Shown here piece by piece: positions 9,348-17,573 of a stretch of DNA of 64,000 bases. This DNA is from Flavobacterium tagetis (lineage in GTDB: Bacteria; Bacteroidota; Bacteroidia; Flavobacteriales; Flavobacteriaceae). The DNA lies in contig NZ_JAERSF010000003.1 in the NCBI RefSeq assembly GCF_016735615.1, positions 434,001 through 498,000 of the forward strand, in the 5' to 3' direction. The notes below the pieces were generated by a model. That model saw only the letters and a program-made list of their open reading frames with translations. It made no database searches and had not been told where the DNA came from. Position 1 is the first letter of the stretch. Every line of letters begins with the position of its first letter. The position numbers were made by a program, and so were the translations under genes.

Positions 9348-10736
9348 ATGACTCTAATAAAATCTATTTCTGGAATCCGCGGAACGATCGGAGGAAAAGT
9401 AGGAGATAATTTAACTCCTGTTGATGCTGTAAAATTTGCATCGGCATACGGAACTTTCTTAAAAAATAATATTGCTAAAGATAAATTGACAGTTGTAATT
9501 GGCCGTGATGCAAGAATCTCAGGACCAATGATTCATAATTTGGTAGTAAATACTTTAATCGGTTTAGGAATCGATGTAATTGATCTTGGACTTTCTACAA
9601 CGCCAACTGTTGAAGTGGCTGTTCCTTTAGAAAAAGCTGACGGTGGAATTATTTTAACAGCCTCTCACAATCCAAAACAATGGAATGCTTTAAAATTATT
9701 AAATGCTAAAGGTGAATTTTTGAGTGGAGCTGATGGAGCAAAAATCCTTGAAATTGCTGAAGCAGAAGCTTTTGATTTTTCTGATGTGGACAGTTTAGGT
9801 GAAGTTATTTCTAATGATGCTTATATGGATATTCACATCGATGAAGTTTTAAACTTGCCATTGGTTGATATCGAAGTAGTAAAAGAAGCTAAGTTTAAAG
9901 TGGTTGTTGATGGTGTTAACTCTTCAGGAGGAATTATTATTCCGAAACTTCTAAAATTAATGGGAGTTGAAGTAGTAGAATTATACTGCGAGCCAAACGG
10001 ACATTTTCCGCATAATCCAGAACCTTTAAAAGAACATTTGACTGATATTTCAGAATTAGTAGTAAAAGAAAAAGCAGATTTTGGTATCGTAGTAGATCCA
10101 GATGTTGACCGTTTGGCATTTATTAGTGAAGATGGTGAAATGTTTGGTGAAGAATATACTTTGGTTGCCTGCGCAGATTATGTTTTAAGCAAAACTCCTG
10201 GAAATACAGTTTCTAACATGTCATCTTCTCGTGCTTTAAGAGATGTTACTAAAGCGCACGGCGGAAGCTACGAAGCAAGTGCAGTAGGAGAGGTAAACGT
10301 GGTAGAATTAATGAAGAAAAACAATGCTGTAATCGGTGGTGAAGGAAATGGTGGAATTATCTATCCTGAATTGCACTACGGAAGAGATAGTTTGGTTGGA
10401 GTTGCTTTGTTCTTAACGCATTTGGCAAATAAAAAAATGCCAGTTTCTGCTTTGAGAGCTTCTTATCCTGAATACTACATGAGCAAAAACAAAATTGAAT
10501 TGACACCACAAATTGATGTTGATGCAATTTTAACTCAAATGACTGAGAAATATAAAAACGAAGATATTTCGACAATTGACGGTGTAAAAATTGATTTTGC
10601 TACAGAATGGGTTCATTTAAGAAAATCAAACACAGAACCAATTATTCGTATTTATACTGAAGCACCTTCTCAAGATGCAGCAGATAAATTAGCACTTCGA
10701 ATTATTGATGAAATTAAAGTGATTGCTGGAATCTAA
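9348..10736 (+). CDS. glmM: Phosphoglucosamine mutase-type phosphohexomutase
   Basis: Enzymes of this family convert glucosamine 6-phosphate to glucosamine 1-phosphate for UDP-GlcNAc and peptidoglycan synthesis. The 462-residue cytosolic protein has the phosphoserine loop TASHNPKQWN with Ser106, the metal-binding segment DPDVDRLAF near residue 260, the sugar-binding GEGNGG near 330, and the phosphate-binding RKSNTEPIIRIY near 430. Domain order and length agree with the alpha-D-phosphohexomutase superfamily. The glucosamine specificity is the usual assignment in Flavobacteriia; a phosphomannomutase role is the main alternative. Confidence 0.88.
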   Translation: MTLIKSISGIRGTIGGKVGDNLTPVDAVKFASAYGTFLKNNIAKDKLTVVIGRDARISGPMIHNLVVNTLIGLGIDVIDLGLSTTPTVEVAVPLEKADGGIILTASHNPKQWNALKLLNAKGEFLSGADGAKILEIAEAEAFDFSDVDSLGEVISNDAYMDIHIDEVLNLPLVDIEVVKEAKFKVVVDGVNSSGGIIIPKLLKLMGVEVVELYCEPNGHFPHNPEPLKEHLTDISELVVKEKADFGIVVDPDVDRLAFISEDGEMFGEEYTLVACADYVLSKTPGNTVSNMSSSRALRDVTKAHGGSYEASAVGEVNVVELMKKNNAVIGGEGNGGIIYPELHYGRDSLVGVALFLTHLANKKMPVSALRASYPEYYMSKNKIELTPQIDVDAILTQMTEKYKNEDISTIDGVKIDFATEWVHLRKSNTEPIIRIYTEAPSQDAADKLALRIIDEIKVIAGI

Positions 10737-10757
10737 ATTTCAGTTTTTAATTAAAAA

Positions 10758-10795
10758 AAGCCTCTTAGGAAATTTCTAAAGAGGCTTGTTTTATT
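10758..10795. terminator. Bidirectional terminator between glmM and the acyltransferase gene
   Basis: AAGCCTCTT (10758-10766) pairs with AAGAGGCTT (10779-10787), with an A-run before and T-rich sequence after, so it can serve both convergent genes. Confidence 0.8.
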
Positions 10796-10802
10796 TTGGA
10801 GA

Positions 10803-11675
10803 TTATTCTATGCGGTGTTTCCATCTTTTGTGTGTCCACAAATAAAATTCGGGAGCTTCTAGAATTTGTTTTTCTACTTCTTTAAGATACATTTCAGTGA
10901 TTTTAAAATTTTCAAATTCTTTCGGATTATCAGCAAGAGGAATAAATGTAGCCTCATAATAACCTCTTCTAACTTTTTTAACCTCTACAAAAAGTACTGC
11001 CAAATCATATTTTTTTGCTAATGTTTCGGCACCTGTATGCACAGGAACTTCGACTCCCATAAATTTCATCGAATGAAAAATTCTTTCCATTTTTGGCGAT
11101 TGGTCGCTTGCTAAACCGTAAAGGCTTAAAATGCCCTCACGCTGGTTTTTTGCCATCGTTGGAATCGCTTTTCTGGTTTCGATCATTTCGGTATTGTATT
11201 TAGAACGAATTTTTCGAATTAATCTGTCAAAATAAGGATTAGCCAGCCTTTTGTAAACCGCAACCCCTTGAAATCCGAGTTTGGGATTAATGGTTAAAAG
11301 CCATTCATAACTTGCATAATGTGAAGCCACAAGAATTACGCTTTTTCCTCTTTTAGCATAATCAAGCACAAGATCAATGTTTGTTACATGAAATCTTCCT
11401 TCCATTTCTTCAGGAGACATGCTCATGGTTTTCACCATTTCTAAAAACAGGTCACACATATGTTTGTAGAATTTCTTTTCAATTACTTTTCTTTCCGCAT
11501 CATTTAAATGAGGTAAAGTAAGGGCAAGATTCTCACGAACTACTTTTTTACGATATCCGATCACTCTATATACCAAAAAACAGACGAAATCTGAGAATAA
11601 GTAAAATATCGGAAAAGGAAGTATAGAGATAAGCCAAAGTAATGGGTAGGCTAAAATATAAACAAGAAACTGCAT
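10803..11675 (-). CDS. LpxL/HtrB-family lipid A acyltransferase-like protein
   Basis: Family members are inner-membrane enzymes that add a secondary acyl chain to lipid A precursors or acylate other lipids. The 290-residue protein has an N-terminal membrane anchor (LVYILAYPLLWLISILPFPI) and the catalytic HX4(D/E) motif as HYASYE at about residues 118-123. Later blocks are YKRLANPYFDRLIRKIR, GLASDQSP and FYLWTHKRWKHR, all typical of the family. The gene is convergent with glmM and has its own promoter box. Which acyl position or lipid is modified cannot be read from sequence. Confidence 0.88.
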   Translation of the reverse strand: MQFLVYILAYPLLWLISILPFPIFYLFSDFVCFLVYRVIGYRKKVVRENLALTLPHLNDAERKVIEKKFYKHMCDLFLEMVKTMSMSPEEMEGRFHVTNIDLVLDYAKRGKSVILVASHYASYEWLLTINPKLGFQGVAVYKRLANPYFDRLIRKIRSKYNTEMIETRKAIPTMAKNQREGILSLYGLASDQSPKMERIFHSMKFMGVEVPVHTGAETLAKKYDLAVLFVEVKKVRRGYYEATFIPLADNPKEFENFKITEMYLKEVEKQILEAPEFYLWTHKRWKHRIE

Positions 11676-11689
11676 TTAAATTTTTTTGA

Positions 11690-11697
11690 CAAAGATA
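11690..11697 (-). promoter_or_regulatory. Promoter -7 box for the acyltransferase gene
   Basis: The reverse strand reads TATCTTTG, matching TAnnTTTG, 14 bases before the ATG. Confidence 0.5.
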
Positions 11698-11794
11698 AAT
11701 TAAAAATGATTAGCGACTGCTATTTTGCATTCTTGCTAACTTATCTTTAAGAATGATTATATTTACAATTCTGAATTCACACTAATTATTACTT

Positions 11795-12433
11795 ATGAAT
11801 ATTATTTTAATAGCGATTATCGTTGCGAACGTTGTTATTAGTTATAAAGGTTTTAACGACCTTTATTTTTTTAGAAAATACGAATTTCATGTAGGAAGCA
11901 TTCGTTCTGGAGAGCAAATTAGAATGTTGTCTTCTGGTTTTCTTCATGTAGACATGATGCATTTGATTTTTAATATGCTGACTTTGTATTTTTTTGCGCC
12001 CGTAGTTTTAAATTGGCTTGGTAATTTTTCTTTTGTTCTGGTTTATTTCGGAAGTTTAATTTTCGGAAGCCTTCTTACCATGTTATTTCATAAAAACGAT
12101 TATAGCTATAGAGCCGTTGGAGCATCAGGCGCTGTCACTGGCGTTTTGTATTCGGCAATATTACTGCAGCCTGACATGATGCTCGGAATATTTTTTGTCA
12201 TTCCGATGCCTGCTTATATTTTTGGAATTTTGTATTTATTATACTCAATTTATGGAATGAAAGCCAAAAATGACAATATTGGACATACAGCACACTTTGG
12301 AGGTGCTATAGGAGGGTATCTGATTACTTTAATAAAAATGCCATCATTATTTACAGACCATACATTGATGGTAATTCTGCTTGCGATTCCGATTTTGATC
12401 CTCTTTGGAATGGCAAAATTGGGAAAACTCTAA
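11795..12433 (+). CDS. Rhomboid family intramembrane serine protease
   Basis: Rhomboids cleave transmembrane helices of substrate proteins within the inner membrane. The 212-residue protein is almost entirely hydrophobic, with about six segments. The catalytic serine is Ser111 in GASGAVTG (GxSG), and the partner histidine is His167 in GHTAHFGGAIGG. HxxxN, conserved on the second helix, is visible as HLIFN at about residue 56-60. This is a compact six-helix form without extra domains. It stands as a single gene followed at 52 bases by the SIMPL-domain gene. Confidence 0.92.
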   Translation: MNIILIAIIVANVVISYKGFNDLYFFRKYEFHVGSIRSGEQIRMLSSGFLHVDMMHLIFNMLTLYFFAPVVLNWLGNFSFVLVYFGSLIFGSLLTMLFHKNDYSYRAVGASGAVTGVLYSAILLQPDMMLGIFFVIPMPAYIFGILYLLYSIYGMKAKNDNIGHTAHFGGAIGGYLITLIKMPSLFTDHTLMVILLAIPILILFGMAKLGKL

Positions 12434-12484
12434 GCTTGGCACAACTTTTGGAATGCTCTAATCAAACATTAAAATATAACAAAA

Positions 12485-13177
12485 ATGAAAAAACTAGTAT
12501 TATTTTTAACAATCATGTTTATGACTATGTCTTACGGCCAAGAAATCAAACAAATACCTCTAATTAATGTTAATGGAGAAGGAAAAGTAAAAGTAGCACC
12601 TGATCAGGTTTGTATTTCAGCTTCGGTTGAAACAAAAGGGAATAATGCTAAAGATGTTAAAAAACAAAATGACGAAAAGATGGATGCTGTTTTAAAATTC
12701 ATCAAAAAAATGAATATTCCGACAGCAGATTTCAAAACAAAACAAGTAGCGCTTAATCCGCAGTATGATTACGAGAAAAAGAAAACTTCTTATAATGCTA
12801 CACAAACGGTAGAAATTGTAGTAAAAGATTTAGCTAAGTATGATGAGTTAATGGAAGGTTTGGTTCAGCAAGGAATCAACAGAATTGACAAAGTTTCTTT
12901 TGAAACATCTAAATTAGCGCAATATGAATCTGAAGCTAGAAAATTGGCGATGAAAGATGCTAAAACAAAAGCTGAGGAATACGTTTCAGTTTTAGGGCAA
13001 AAAGTAGGTAAGGCGTTTACAATTTCTGATAACTCTCAAATTTACCGTCCACAGCCAATGTACGCAGCTATGAGAATGAAAGAAGCAGACTCAATGGGAG
13101 GAGCTTCAAACGAAACTTTAGCAATTGGCGAAATCGAAATTACAGCAAATGTTAGTGTAAGTTTTGTTTTAGACTAA
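12485..13177 (+). CDS. SIMPL domain-containing exported protein
   Basis: The 230-residue precursor begins with a signal peptide ending in SYGQ. The mature part matches the SIMPL/DUF541 family: INVNGEGKVKVAPDQVCISASVETKG at the N-terminus, QTVEIVVKDLAKYDELM in the middle and ARKLAMKDAKTKAEEYVSVLG before the C-terminal strand. Such proteins are periplasmic or envelope-associated, form oligomers in some species and have no agreed enzymatic role. The gene is followed by a strong hairpin terminator. Confidence 0.88.
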   Translation: MKKLVLFLTIMFMTMSYGQEIKQIPLINVNGEGKVKVAPDQVCISASVETKGNNAKDVKKQNDEKMDAVLKFIKKMNIPTADFKTKQVALNPQYDYEKKKTSYNATQTVEIVVKDLAKYDELMEGLVQQGINRIDKVSFETSKLAQYESEARKLAMKDAKTKAEEYVSVLGQKVGKAFTISDNSQIYRPQPMYAAMRMKEADSMGGASNETLAIGEIEITANVSVSFVLD

Positions 13178-13200
13178 ACGGTTCTAAAATTCCAAATAAA

Positions 13201-13240
13201 AAAAATCCAAATTCCAATTATACTGGGATTTGGATTTTTT
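13201..13240. terminator. Terminator after the SIMPL gene
   Basis: A 15-base stem (13201-13215 with 13225-13239, one G-T pair) with an A-run on the left and a T-run on the right is a likely bidirectional terminator shared with the convergent histidine kinase gene. Confidence 0.8.
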
Positions 13241-13282
13241 TATTTTGTTCGAGATTGGAATTTAGAATTTAAGATTTGGAAT

Positions 13283-14653
13283 TTAATTTAAAAGTAGAGG
13301 CAACGTAAATTTAAAAGAACTTCCTTTGCCCATTTCGCTTTCTACCCAAATAGTTCCTTTATGAGTATTTACAAACTCCTTACAAAGTAATAGTCCAAGT
13401 CCGCTTCCGAGTTCGTTTTCTGTTCCTTTCTGCAATACCTTTCCGTTAATTTTAAATAACTTTTCTTTTATCGCGTCAGGAACTCCAATTCCGTTGTCTG
13501 TAATAGAAATTTCTACTTCTTGATTTGTTTTGATTAGTTTGACTTTAATCTCGCCGTTTTTGTCCGTAAATTTAATGGCATTGCTCAGCAAATTTCGTAA
13601 AATAGTACTGATCATATTTTTATCGGCGGCAGTTTCTACAAGCTCATCCGATTCAAATAGGATAGATATATTTTTATTTAAAGCTACATTTCTGTTTAGT
13701 TCAATATTCTCCTCAATTAAGGCATTTAGCAATATGTTTTTAGGATGAAAAGTAATCATTCCAGTTTGGACTTTAGACCATTCTAAAAGATTTTCAAGCA
13801 GTTTGTAAATATTTTTATTGGAGTCATGCAGCAGTTCTGATATCTCTTTTATTTCTTCACGGCTATACTGATCTATATTTTCCAGCAAAATTTCAGAAAG
13901 AGAAACCGATGAACCTAAAGGTCCTCTTAAATCGTGTGAAATAATAGAGAAAAACTGGTTTTTGTCGTTCAAAAGCTTTTTGATTTTGTGATCCTGTCTT
14001 TCTTTTACCAAAAGCAAAAAGCCAACAATTCCAATCAAAGTCAAAAGAAACAAACAGATGCTGTAAAAGCTATCAAAAGTATCATTGGAAATGATAAGAT
14101 CTTGAGGATGCAAGTATCTGTGGATTATTCGTATTACAATTAGAATTTCGAATCCTGTATAGCACAAAACATAGAAAGTTTTGAAAAAGCTTTTTTCTTT
14201 TTCTATAAAATAAATAATTGTAGGCAATAAGTAGATGGCAAAAACACCAATACCGCCAATGATAACACGAGTATTCATTGAGGCATAAAAAAATGTTGAA
14301 ATATTAAAAAGCAATATCGCTATTGCTGTAATGGCTATCTGAATTTGAAACTGTCTTTTTGCATGGGCTTTAATGAGTGACAGCATTGCAAGCGTTTCGA
14401 AACAGCAAGCGCCAAAAATCATAGAATTGGCAATATTGATAGAAATAAAGTCTGGAATAATATTTCGTAAAAGAGCCAGTATCCAAGCAAGAGTCAGTAT
14501 TAATTTACCTAATCCAAACCATTTTAATATTTTTCTGTTATCACTATTGGCATACGAAAACGAAAAACTAAAAATAAGGAGGCAGGTAAAAAAAATACCC
14601 CAGAAATAAAGCAGAAAAATGGTTTTTGGATCTACTGGTAAAAGTTCAAACAT
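13283..14653 (-). CDS. Membrane sensor histidine kinase
   Basis: The 456-residue protein has seven or so hydrophobic segments in residues 12-218, with no evident extracytoplasmic domain, resembling 7TM-type input modules. A HisKA dimerization domain follows with the H-box FFSIISHDLRGPLG, phospho-acceptor His240. The ATPase part has the N-box LLSNAIKFTD, the G1 box ITDNGIGVP and the G2 box GSGLGLLLCKEFV. It is a canonical kinase, but no response regulator gene is next to it, so the partner is unknown. It has its own promoter box. Confidence 0.92.
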   Translation of the reverse strand: MFELLPVDPKTIFLLYFWGIFFTCLLIFSFSFSYANSDNRKILKWFGLGKLILTLAWILALLRNIIPDFISINIANSMIFGACCFETLAMLSLIKAHAKRQFQIQIAITAIAILLFNISTFFYASMNTRVIIGGIGVFAIYLLPTIIYFIEKEKSFFKTFYVLCYTGFEILIVIRIIHRYLHPQDLIISNDTFDSFYSICLFLLTLIGIVGFLLLVKERQDHKIKKLLNDKNQFFSIISHDLRGPLGSSVSLSEILLENIDQYSREEIKEISELLHDSNKNIYKLLENLLEWSKVQTGMITFHPKNILLNALIEENIELNRNVALNKNISILFESDELVETAADKNMISTILRNLLSNAIKFTDKNGEIKVKLIKTNQEVEISITDNGIGVPDAIKEKLFKINGKVLQKGTENELGSGLGLLLCKEFVNTHKGTIWVESEMGKGSSFKFTLPLLLN

Positions 14654-14686
14654 TAAAAGGATTTTGCTTTTTGGAAATCGATTTTA

Positions 14687-14694
14687 CAAATATA
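14687..14694 (-). promoter_or_regulatory. Promoter -7 box for the histidine kinase gene
   Basis: The reverse strand reads TATATTTG, matching TAnnTTTG, 33 bases before the ATG. Confidence 0.5.
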
Positions 14695-14868
14695 CAAATA
14701 AAGTAAACATTCAGACCAGAGTTGGCGCTTCATGAGCCGTGTTCTTGCATATTTAACAATTAGTTTTCTTTAGAATTGTTACTGTTTTTTTAAATTTACA
14801 TAAAGTTAAATTATTCAAAAAAGGAAATAATTAAAAGAAAGAATTAAATTACATATTGAATGATTTCT

Positions 14869-14876
14869 TAGATTTG
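14869..14876 (+). promoter_or_regulatory. Promoter -7 box for the YheT-like hydrolase gene
   Basis: TAGATTTG matches TAnnTTTG, 26 bases before the ATG at 14903. Confidence 0.5.
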
Positions 14877-14902
14877 TAAAAAGTACCACAAAACTCTTTG
14901 TT

Positions 14903-15892
14903 ATGCCATTAATTGAACAATCAGAATATAATTCTCCATCGATTATTCATCGCAACAGGCATGTTTCTACCATTTATGCTGCCTTGATAAAAAGGTTCGA
15001 AGTACCTGAATATACAAGAGAAAAACATGAATTGAATGACGGAGATTTTATCAACATCGACTATATTCTAAATGACTCAAAAAAAGCAGTTATTTTATGT
15101 CATGGCTTAGAAGGAGATTCGCGCAGAACCTACAACAACAGCTGTGCAGCTTATTTTCTGCAGAAAGGTTTTTCGGTTTTTGCTTGGAACAATCGCACTT
15201 GCGGTGGAGAGATGAATCGTCTTCCGAGGTTGTATCATCATGGAGCAGTTGACGATCTTGATGAAGTGGTACGTTTTGCATTGAGAAAAGGAATTAAAGA
15301 TATTTATTTGATAGGATATTCAATGGGAGGCGTTCAGCTTCTTAATTATTTGGGCTGGACAAAAATAGACGAGCGTATAAAAGCTGCGGTTTCAATTTCG
15401 GTTCCTACTCATATTGCCACAAGTGCCGAGGTGCTTAAACAAGGTTTTAATAGAGTTTATCTAAAGAATTTTACAATCGATATCAAGAAAAAGCTCAAAT
15501 ACAAAGCGGCTCAATTTCCAGATTTCATCAACCGCGATCAAATAGATAATATTACTTCTTTTGACGAAGTAGATCAATATTTTACGGCACCACTTCATGG
15601 TTTTGCTAGCCGAGATGATTATTACGAACGTGTTTCTCCAGAGTTTTCTCTAAAGGATATTACTACTCCAGTTTTAATTATTAATTCACTCGACGATCCT
15701 TTTTTGGGCGAAAGATGTTACCCGAGAACTATTGCCAAAGACAGTGCATTTGTTTATCTGGAAACCCCAAAATATGGCGGACATTGTGCTTTTCCGCTTC
15801 GAGATTCTGATTATTCTTATGCCGAGAAAAGAGCTTTTGAGTTCTTTGAATCTTTCAAGTCTAATGATACTTTCAATTTAGGAAAGCTTTAG
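14903..15892 (+). CDS. YheT-like alpha/beta hydrolase
   Basis: The 329-residue protein belongs to the YheT/ABHD family of alpha/beta hydrolases. The oxyanion region is VILCHGLEGDSRRTY, the nucleophile elbow is GYSMGG with Ser140, the acid is the Asp in INSLDDPFLG and the catalytic His is in YGGHCAF. The NNRTCGGEMNR block is typical of this subfamily. No signal peptide is visible, so it is probably cytosolic or peripheral. Substrates of bacterial members are not established. The gene ends two bases from the convergent DUF2490 gene. Confidence 0.87.
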   Translation: MPLIEQSEYNSPSIIHRNRHVSTIYAALIKRFEVPEYTREKHELNDGDFINIDYILNDSKKAVILCHGLEGDSRRTYNNSCAAYFLQKGFSVFAWNNRTCGGEMNRLPRLYHHGAVDDLDEVVRFALRKGIKDIYLIGYSMGGVQLLNYLGWTKIDERIKAAVSISVPTHIATSAEVLKQGFNRVYLKNFTIDIKKKLKYKAAQFPDFINRDQIDNITSFDEVDQYFTAPLHGFASRDDYYERVSPEFSLKDITTPVLIINSLDDPFLGERCYPRTIAKDSAFVYLETPKYGGHCAFPLRDSDYSYAEKRAFEFFESFKSNDTFNLGKL

Positions 15893-15893
15893 T

Positions 15894-16661
15894 TTATTCA
15901 TCACCAGAGTTTTCAATCGTAGGAATGGGCTCTTTTCTAATGCTCGTATTGAGATAGAAAAACAGTCTGATAGTATGGTTCATATCATACTGATATCCAG
16001 AATATTTTTGCTGATACACATTCATATACCCAAAATCGTAACTCCATTTTGGATTGATGCTCTTTCTTATTCCAATAAAAAAACGATTTTGATCAAAAGT
16101 ATTATAAACTACTTCTTCGCCAAAATGTATTAGAATTTCATCTGAAAGCACCATTTGAGGCCATGATTTTTTATCAGAAATGGGAAAAGTAAAACTCATC
16201 AGATAACGAACTCTATTGGTAAAACGCCAATCGCCGCTAGATTTGTCATTGACTATTTTTTCCTGCCAGCGCTGTTCATTTCGCAAACGCTGCAAAATGC
16301 TCACATTTCCAAATTTTATGTTGAATTGTGCCTGCTGGTAAATCCTGTTTTCATCAGAAAAAGTACTCCAGTCCGGATTTGACGGAGCAAGCCACATGTG
16401 TGCATATCCGAGATTTAAGGAAATATTTGAATTTGGAATATAACTGAAACCTCCTCTTATGAAATAAAAACTCGGATCGGAAACAAAATCATTTCGTCTA
16501 ATGTGAAAATCGCCAATTACAGCCCATTTATCTGCAAATCGAGTAACCGTATTGATGGAAACCCAAGTTTGAAGCTGTTGGTTAATTTCTTTTTTCTGAG
16601 TTTGTCCAAACACATTTAAAGAAAAAAGTAAAATCAATATTCCGACAAAATTGTTCTTCAT
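15894..16661 (-). CDS. DUF2490-type outer-membrane protein
   Basis: The protein of about 255 residues begins with a signal peptide (MKNNFVGILILLFSLNVFGQ), and I therefore choose the ATG at 16661 over a GTG nine bases upstream. The mature part is made of alternating amphipathic strands such as TRFADKWAVIGDFHIR and SIRKEPIPT, with aromatic residues at strand ends, like DUF2490 proteins that form small outer-membrane barrels. Function is unknown. It is convergent with the hydrolase gene, and there is no shared terminator in the two-base gap. Confidence 0.78.
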   Translation of the reverse strand: MKNNFVGILILLFSLNVFGQTQKKEINQQLQTWVSINTVTRFADKWAVIGDFHIRRNDFVSDPSFYFIRGGFSYIPNSNISLNLGYAHMWLAPSNPDWSTFSDENRIYQQAQFNIKFGNVSILQRLRNEQRWQEKIVNDKSSGDWRFTNRVRYLMSFTFPISDKKSWPQMVLSDEILIHFGEEVVYNTFDQNRFFIGIRKSINPKWSYDFGYMNVYQQKYSGYQYDMNHTIRLFFYLNTSIRKEPIPTIENSGDE

Positions 16662-16826
16662 AGAAAGCACGCTAGAAATTAATGAAAAAGTAAATTTCTT
16701 TTAAATCGGTAATAAGTAATGAATTGTTAAAGTAAAGATATTCTTTTTTAACGAGAAATTATGTCTTATATTTAAGTTTTAATTTGTTTTGTATCAGGCA
16801 TTTATGTGTTTTAAATCAAAGATATT

Positions 16827-16882
16827 AAACACGTTAAACAAAATTTTTAATCAAATGATTAAAAATTTTGTTTAACGTGTTT
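16827..16882. promoter_or_regulatory. Perfect 27-bp inverted repeat overlapping the tetR promoter (likely operator)
   Basis: The arms 16827-16853 and 16856-16882 are exact reverse complements with a two-base AA centre. The outer end reads AAACACGTTAAAC and the inner end TTTTTAATCA. The repeat ends ten bases before the TAnnTTTG box of the TetR-family gene and covers the expected -33 position, so a bound repressor would block its promoter. The length suits two adjacent dimer sites. Confidence 0.75.
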
Positions 16883-16892
16883 GTAAAAAACT

Positions 16893-16900
16893 TAACTTTG
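16893..16900 (+). promoter_or_regulatory. Promoter -7 box of the efflux operon
   Basis: TAACTTTG matches TAnnTTTG, 18 bases before the ATG at 16919. A TTG at 16868-16870 inside the inverted repeat could be the -33 element. Confidence 0.65.
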
Positions 16901-16918
16901 CCTTTAAAAATATTAAAT

Positions 16919-17545
16919 ATGAGTGCTTCAGCATCTGAGAAAAAAGATTCTACTACAGAAGAAAAGATAAAAACAGCAGCCAAAACTGTTTTTTATAAAA
17001 AAGGTTTTGCAGCAACGCGAACAAGAGATATTGCTGAGGAAGCAGGTTTGAATCTTGCTTTGCTTAATTATTATTTTAGAAGCAAGGCTAAACTTTTTGA
17101 AATCATAATGGCAGAAACTTTTTCTGGTTTTATAGGAAGTATGAAAGTGATTTTGGATGATGAGAAAACTTCTTTGGAACAAAAAGTAATAACTATTGCC
17201 AAGCGATACATTGATTTTATCAGTGTAGAACCTGAAATTCCAACCTTTATTTTAACTGAAATTCGTAATAATCCAGAAGAACTTTTAAAAAAACTGCCCA
17301 TTAAAGAAATCGTAAATGATTCTGTTTTTATTAAGCAATTTCAAGAAGCAATTCAAAATAAAGAAATAACAGAACCTAATCCGTTGCATTTTTTGATGAA
17401 TCTGTTGGGGTTGGTCGTTTTTCCATTTATTGTCAAACCCATTATTATGGGAAGCAGAAATCTAGAAACAGAACAGTTTGATGCGTTAATGCAAGAGCGC
17501 AAGAAAAAAATTCCGATCTGGATCAATATGATGTTTAAAGCCTAA
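16919..17545 (+). CDS. TetR family transcriptional regulator of the efflux operon
   Basis: The 208-residue protein has an N-terminal DNA-binding domain with the classic TetR pattern: KIKTAAKTVFYKKGFAATRTRDIAEEAGLN followed by LLNYYFRSKAKLFE. The rest is helical and ligand-binding in this family. I use the ATG at 16919, since the frame can be opened further only through a TTG lying inside the operator-like inverted repeat and upstream of the promoter box. It is the first gene of a six-gene efflux operon (28 bases to the next gene). The layout matches E. coli cecR-ybhGFSR, so autoregulation released by a toxic compound is likely. Confidence 0.9.
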   Translation: MSASASEKKDSTTEEKIKTAAKTVFYKKGFAATRTRDIAEEAGLNLALLNYYFRSKAKLFEIIMAETFSGFIGSMKVILDDEKTSLEQKVITIAKRYIDFISVEPEIPTFILTEIRNNPEELLKKLPIKEIVNDSVFIKQFQEAIQNKEITEPNPLHFLMNLLGLVVFPFIVKPIIMGSRNLETEQFDALMQERKKKIPIWINMMFKA

Positions 17546-17573
17546 TACTAACCTGAAGTTAATTTATACTGTA

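Noticed and set aside
16868..16918. Upstream TTG start extending the TetR protein by 17 residues
   Set aside because: The extension would lie within the inverted repeat and upstream of the TAnnTTTG box, and TetR proteins normally begin close to the DNA-binding domain.
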